A DNA stretch of 64,000 nucleotides. Origin: DAITMV01 sp046318595. GTDB taxonomy: Bacteria; Pseudomonadota; Gammaproteobacteria; Burkholderiales; Burkholderiaceae_B. Position 1 is the stretch's first letter, and each line of letters starts with the position of its first letter. The notes beneath the pieces are model-generated. The model was not told where the DNA came from, did no database searches, and was given only the letters and a program-made list of their open reading frames with translations. This document shows, in pieces, positions 60,498 through 64,000 of the stretch. The position numbers and the translations under genes are program-made. Where the stretch lies: contig JBKCTV010000003.1 of the NCBI GenBank assembly GCA_046318595.1, positions 35,742-99,741 on the forward strand. The letters run 5' to 3'.

Positions 60498-60796
60498 ATT
60501 CGATGGTCAGATACAAATAAAAAATATCCGAATCGGATTTTACACAGGAAGGGCGCTTTGTCAGCCCCGGATGACAATAATCGGTGTGATGCACGAAGCG
60601 TGCGGCGTTAGCCCGCTTCGTCGAACAAGAATTTCGTGGTGGGTCTCAGGCTCGCTTGGTTTTTACAAAGACGTTTTTATAATTGCTCAAACAACCTCAT
60701 TGAATTGACAATTTTGGCTTGCCAAGCATTTAGTAACTGAAGCCTTGCCCGGTTCTTGCCACCTCTATCAGGCGTCAAGCCTATTCAGGAGTGTGC
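60498..60796 (+). other. Long 5' leader of rne
   Basis: The stretch between rluC and rne (339 bases in all) has no gene. As an rne leader it would be about 300 bases and contains a strong hairpin at 60594-60620 (CGAAGCG / CGCTTCG). A second TATAAT at 60678-60683 has a poor -35 (TTGGTT, 15-base spacing) and could be a weaker promoter. In E. coli the rne leader folds into hairpins that RNase E cuts to control its own level; the same role here is inference. An AGGAG site ends five bases before the ATG. Confidence 0.5.
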
Positions 60797-63466
60797 ATGA
60801 AGCGCATGTTGTTTAACGCGACTCATTCAGAAGAGTTGCGCGTAGCGATTGTCGATGGTCAGAAATTAATCGACATCGACATTGAATCAGCCGGCCGCGA
60901 ACAGCGGAAAAGCAATATCTACAAAGGGATTATTACCCGGATCGAGCCAAGCCTTGAAGCCTGCTTCATCAACTATGGCGAGGATCGGCACGGCTTTTTG
61001 CCCTTCAAAGAAATTTCCAAGCAATACTTCAAACCCGGCAGTGACTCCGGCAAAGCACGGGTACAGGACGTGTTGCAGGAAGGCCAGGAGTTGCTGGTCC
61101 AGATCGAAAAAGAAGAACGTGGCAATAAAGGCGCGGCACTAACGACCTTCATTTCCCTGGCAGGCCGTTATCTGGTGCTGATGCCGAACAATCCTCGCGG
61201 GGGCGGCGTTTCACGGCGCGTCGAGGGCGAGGAGCGCCAGGAGTTGCGCGAAGCAATGGATCGCCTCGTGTTGCCGCCCGGCATGTCGGTGATCGCACGG
61301 ACGGCAGGCATTGGCCGAAAAGTCGAAGAGCTCCAATGGGACTTGAATTATCTCTTGCAATTGTGGCGCGCTGTCGATTCGGCTGCTCAGGGTACTCACG
61401 GCGCTTTTTTGATTTATCAAGAGTCGAGCCTCGTCATACGCGCGATTCGCGACTACTTCCATGCCGATATCGGCGAAATTCTGATCGACACCGACGAAAT
61501 TCACGAGCAGGCGCGCCAGTTCATGGCGCACGTCATGCCCGACATGCTCGAACGCGTCAAACGCTACCGCGACGATATCCCATTATTTTCACGGTTTCAG
61601 ATCGAGCATCAAATAGAAACAGCGTATAGCCGCATGGTGCCGTTGCCTTCGGGCGGTGCGATCGTGATCGATCACACCGAGGCGCTGGTTGCGATCGACG
61701 TCAACTCTGCGCGTTCGACCAAAGGCTCCGACATCGAAGAGACGGCAGTACGCACCAATCTGGAAGCAGCAGAAGAAGTTGGCCGGCAACTGCGCTTGCG
61801 CGACCTCGGCGGTTTGATCGTCATCGACTTCATCGACATGGAGAAAACCGGCAATCAGCGTGACGTCGAAAACCGTTTGAAAGATGCTCTGCACCATGAC
61901 CGTGCCCGTGTCCAAATGGGCAAGATCAGCCGGTTCGGCCTCATAGAATTGTCGCGTCAGCGCTTGCGGCCGGCGCTGAACGAAGGCAGCCACACCACCT
62001 GCCCCCGCTGTAACGGCACCGGCGTGATCCGCGACACCGAAAGCTCTGCTTTGCACTTACTGCGTATCATTCAGGAAGAGGCGATGAAGGAAGGTACCGC
62101 TGCGTTGCGTGCCCAGGTGCCTGTGGACGTAGCAACGTTCCTGCTGAACGAAAAACGTTCCGAAATCTTCAAAATCGAAGCACGTCTCAAAGTCAACATT
62201 GTTCTTATTCCTAACAAGACTTTCGAAACGCCCCACTACGACTTATTGCGTTTACGACACGACGACGAACGTCTGGACACGGATAAACTCAGCTTCCAGA
62301 TAGCCGAACATCAGGCCGAAGAAAACTATTACGACCTGAAAACCGAGCAAGCGCAAAAAACGCCTCGTCAAGAAGCCATGATCAAAGGCATCACACCCGA
62401 CAAACCGGCCCCGGTCATTGCCAGAACACCCATACAGTCGCCAGCACCGATGACGGCACCTGAAAAATTGCCATTAATCGAAAAAATCAGAGGCTGGTTC
62501 AAGCAAATCGCCCAGCCTGCTGAGCCAGTCATACCGGCACCGATCGAAACCGCTGAGCCAAACACTGAGCGTGGACGCGGAAGAAGCGGCTCGACGCGGG
62601 GCGAGCGCAGCTCTAATATCCGAACGAGAACGCCACGAGAAAAACCCTCACAAACCGCAGCGACCACTTCGGAAAACGGCGCAGAAAACACAGCGCAGCG
62701 CAGCGATCGGGGCGGACGTCGCGTCAGAAACAATAACGCAGATAAACCCGTCGAAAAAGAACACGCACCGAGTTTGAGGCAGGTCCAAAACGTCCAAACG
62801 AGTGAGACGAGCAACGAAGCGCGGCCCGGACGTCCGGCGCGGCAGCGTCGCGAACGTCGCCCTAGTAGCGAAAGCACGGTTGACAGTGCTGCTACCACCG
62901 ACAGCGCGGCTGCTATGACGATCACGGCCGACACAACCAGTGAAGACGTTGCAGCCGTTGCCAACGCGATTGCGGAAACGATAGCCTACGGTAATTCCGA
63001 TTCTCTGGAAGACACCAACCGCGACGCCAAACGCCGGCGTCGGCGTCGGCGTGGTCGGTCGGGTCGCGATAGCGATGAAGCGATAGTGGAGCAGCACAGC
63101 GTTTCCGCCGACGAAACTGAATTCGAACCAGGCACTTCCGACGAAGCGACTGTTGCGTCCGTCGAGCCGTTACCGCCCGCCGAATTAAGCACAGCGCCCG
63201 AACCCGTCGCCGTTCCGCAACCGATCCTGCCTCCTGCCGTGGCACAACAAACAGTTACTTCTCAGATCACGAACGCTGAGTTAAAACAAGTAGTCGCCGA
63301 TCTGGGCATGGTATGGGTGGAAACCGACGCCATCAAATGGCAAGCATTTCAGACTGAAGCGGCCCAGCATATTCGCCCGACGTCTCCGCAACGGGAACGG
63401 CCTGTTTTGCCGCCGTTGTCGAGCCAGGCTTTGGTTCAGGTGGAAACTCGCAAAGGGAATAATTAA
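60797..63466 (+). CDS. rne: Ribonuclease E
   Basis: RNase E is the main mRNA decay and RNA processing endonuclease. From ATG 60797 it has 889 residues: an S1 domain (about 37-120), the 5'-sensor/RNase H region, the catalytic DNase I-like part with VAIDVNSARSTKGSDIEETA and IVIDFIDM (metal Asp residues), the zinc link CPRCNGTGV (about 405), and the small domain. The C-terminal half (about 510-889) is disordered, with Arg-rich patches (RGRGRSGSTRGER, KRRRRRRGRSGRDSD) for RNA binding and a short conserved end. A GTG at 60791 was rejected because the AGGAG site fits the ATG. Confidence 0.96.
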   Translation: MKRMLFNATHSEELRVAIVDGQKLIDIDIESAGREQRKSNIYKGIITRIEPSLEACFINYGEDRHGFLPFKEISKQYFKPGSDSGKARVQDVLQEGQELLVQIEKEERGNKGAALTTFISLAGRYLVLMPNNPRGGGVSRRVEGEERQELREAMDRLVLPPGMSVIARTAGIGRKVEELQWDLNYLLQLWRAVDSAAQGTHGAFLIYQESSLVIRAIRDYFHADIGEILIDTDEIHEQARQFMAHVMPDMLERVKRYRDDIPLFSRFQIEHQIETAYSRMVPLPSGGAIVIDHTEALVAIDVNSARSTKGSDIEETAVRTNLEAAEEVGRQLRLRDLGGLIVIDFIDMEKTGNQRDVENRLKDALHHDRARVQMGKISRFGLIELSRQRLRPALNEGSHTTCPRCNGTGVIRDTESSALHLLRIIQEEAMKEGTAALRAQVPVDVATFLLNEKRSEIFKIEARLKVNIVLIPNKTFETPHYDLLRLRHDDERLDTDKLSFQIAEHQAEENYYDLKTEQAQKTPRQEAMIKGITPDKPAPVIARTPIQSPAPMTAPEKLPLIEKIRGWFKQIAQPAEPVIPAPIETAEPNTERGRGRSGSTRGERSSNIRTRTPREKPSQTAATTSENGAENTAQRSDRGGRRVRNNNADKPVEKEHAPSLRQVQNVQTSETSNEARPGRPARQRRERRPSSESTVDSAATTDSAAAMTITADTTSEDVAAVANAIAETIAYGNSDSLEDTNRDAKRRRRRRRGRSGRDSDEAIVEQHSVSADETEFEPGTSDEATVASVEPLPPAELSTAPEPVAVPQPILPPAVAQQTVTSQITNAELKQVVADLGMVWVETDAIKWQAFQTEAAQHIRPTSPQRERPVLPPLSSQALVQVETRKGNN

Positions 63467-63475
63467 GGAACCGAG

Positions 63476-64000
63476 ATGGCAGCAACTTTGACGATAGAAC
63501 AGTGGATTACTCAGGAATTCGCGCGCGGCTGCACTCCGGTTTCACTCAAAGAAGCCATGATCAAAGCTGGCCACGCGCCTGATTTTTCTGAAAAACTCCT
63601 TAAAAAAATGTTGGGGGAGCATGTTTTTGAGCAACCAGCGGCGCCAGCGGTCACTAACGAAAAGCTTCAGTCGAGCGCGCATGCTGCCGCAGAGCCTGCA
63701 CTTCACAATTCGGTTGAAACAGTTTATACGACGACCGAGCATGCTTTTCTCCACCCGACGGGCGGCAATCGGATGCCCGAACCACAGGGATTAGACACCA
63801 AAACGAATCACTTGGATCTGGGTGATCGGACCGTGCGGGCAATACTATCGTTTCGCCATCCCCGGATCGTATTATTCGAAAGCTTGCTTAGTGTCGACGA
63901 GTGCGACGAGCTGATCAGTTTGGCGCGACCGCGCCTATCGCCCTCACTGACGGTTGATCGGGATACGGGGGACTCTGTTTCTCACAAGGCTCGGGTAAGT
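63476..64000 (+). CDS. 2-oxoglutarate/Fe(II) oxygenase (prolyl 4-hydroxylase-like), 5' part
   Basis: The frame opens at ATG 63476, nine bases after the rne stop, and runs 175 codons to the right edge without a stop. The N-terminal part (EQWITQEFARGCTPVSLKEA, MIKAGHAPDF) is a helical helper segment; then LSFRHPRIVLFESLLSVDEC and DELISLARPRLSPSLTVD, with TGDSVSHKARVS, match the start of the proteobacterial prolyl 4-hydroxylase family. The iron ligands (HxD and distal His) would lie beyond the window, so activity cannot be judged. Confidence 0.8.
   Translation, partial: MAATLTIEQWITQEFARGCTPVSLKEAMIKAGHAPDFSEKLLKKMLGEHVFEQPAAPAVTNEKLQSSAHAAAEPALHNSVETVYTTTEHAFLHPTGGNRMPEPQGLDTKTNHLDLGDRTVRAILSFRHPRIVLFESLLSVDECDELISLARPRLSPSLTVDRDTGDSVSHKARVS

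Noticed and set aside
62990..63080. Repeated CGGCGTCGGCGTCGG-like stretch in rne as a repeat element
   Set aside because: It codes for the arginine-rich RNA-binding patch of RNase E in frame, so it is low-complexity coding sequence.

Overview
The window reads as a chromosomal segment of a betaproteobacterium. The basis is gene order: fabF-rpoE-mucA-mucB-mucD-lepA-lepB-rnc-era-recO-pdxJ-acpS-nagZ in one run, plsX-fabH-fabD-fabG-acpP beside rpmF and yceD, mltG-tmk-holB-pilZ-ycfH, ftsK-lolA-rarA-serS, a FimV-like protein, and small lineage-typical families such as DUF4936. Almost all of it is housekeeping DNA, tightly packed, with many 4-base ATGA stop/start overlaps. No rRNA, CRISPR array, insertion sequence or prophage was seen. 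The genus cannot be decided by eye.

Layout. 1-3954 (minus): a type I restriction-modification island (a 30-codon helix-turn-helix remnant, hsdM, hsdS, then a DUF3800 gene cut by the left edge; hsdR is not in view). 3977-7467 (minus): ybiT, ldcA, tadA with an unusual C-terminal extension, and a remnant of corA. 7510-11454 (plus): dapE, prmB, yheS. 11455-14305 (minus): a FimV-like protein and a NYN-domain protein. 14574-15872 (plus): a GIY-YIG-fold protein lacking its catalytic glutamate, an unknown protein, and tRNA-Ser(CGA) with a strong terminator behind it. 16094-20329 (plus): an RND efflux pair (adaptor and pump) whose base composition looks imported. 20468-26887 (minus): serS, the tail of a dead sugar-dehydrogenase gene, a DUF1993 gene, rarA, lolA, ftsK. 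26996-28635 (plus): trxB and an Smr-domain gene. 28743-33345 (minus): mltG-tmk-holB-pilZ-ycfH-ankyrin. 33442-38378 (plus): ygfZ, DUF4936, selO, msrB, yciB, a BolA-family gene, a parvulin isomerase. 38412-55979 (minus): the long block from yceD-rpmF-plsX-fab through rpoE and lepA to nagZ. 56111-57423 (plus): maf and a RsmI-like methyltransferase. 57430-60457 (minus): rluC, a HAD phosphatase, a Rieske protein, sppA. 60797-64000 (plus): rne with a long leader, then the start of a prolyl-4-hydroxylase-like gene cut by the right edge.

How the genes work together: the fab/plsX/acpP/acpS set makes fatty acids and phospholipid precursors; rpoE-mucA-mucB-mucD is the envelope-stress regulon core; ldcA, nagZ and mltG process murein; lepA, lepB, lolA, sppA and the parvulin serve translation and secretion; rnc, era, rne, rluC and prmB serve RNA and ribosome maturation. 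The accessory or decaying parts are the restriction island at the left, the corA and sugar-dehydrogenase remnants, the RND cassette behind tRNA-Ser, and rarA with atypical codons. I found no clear new multi-gene system; the strongest leads are the DUF3800 gene embedded in the restriction operon and the several broken or altered genes.
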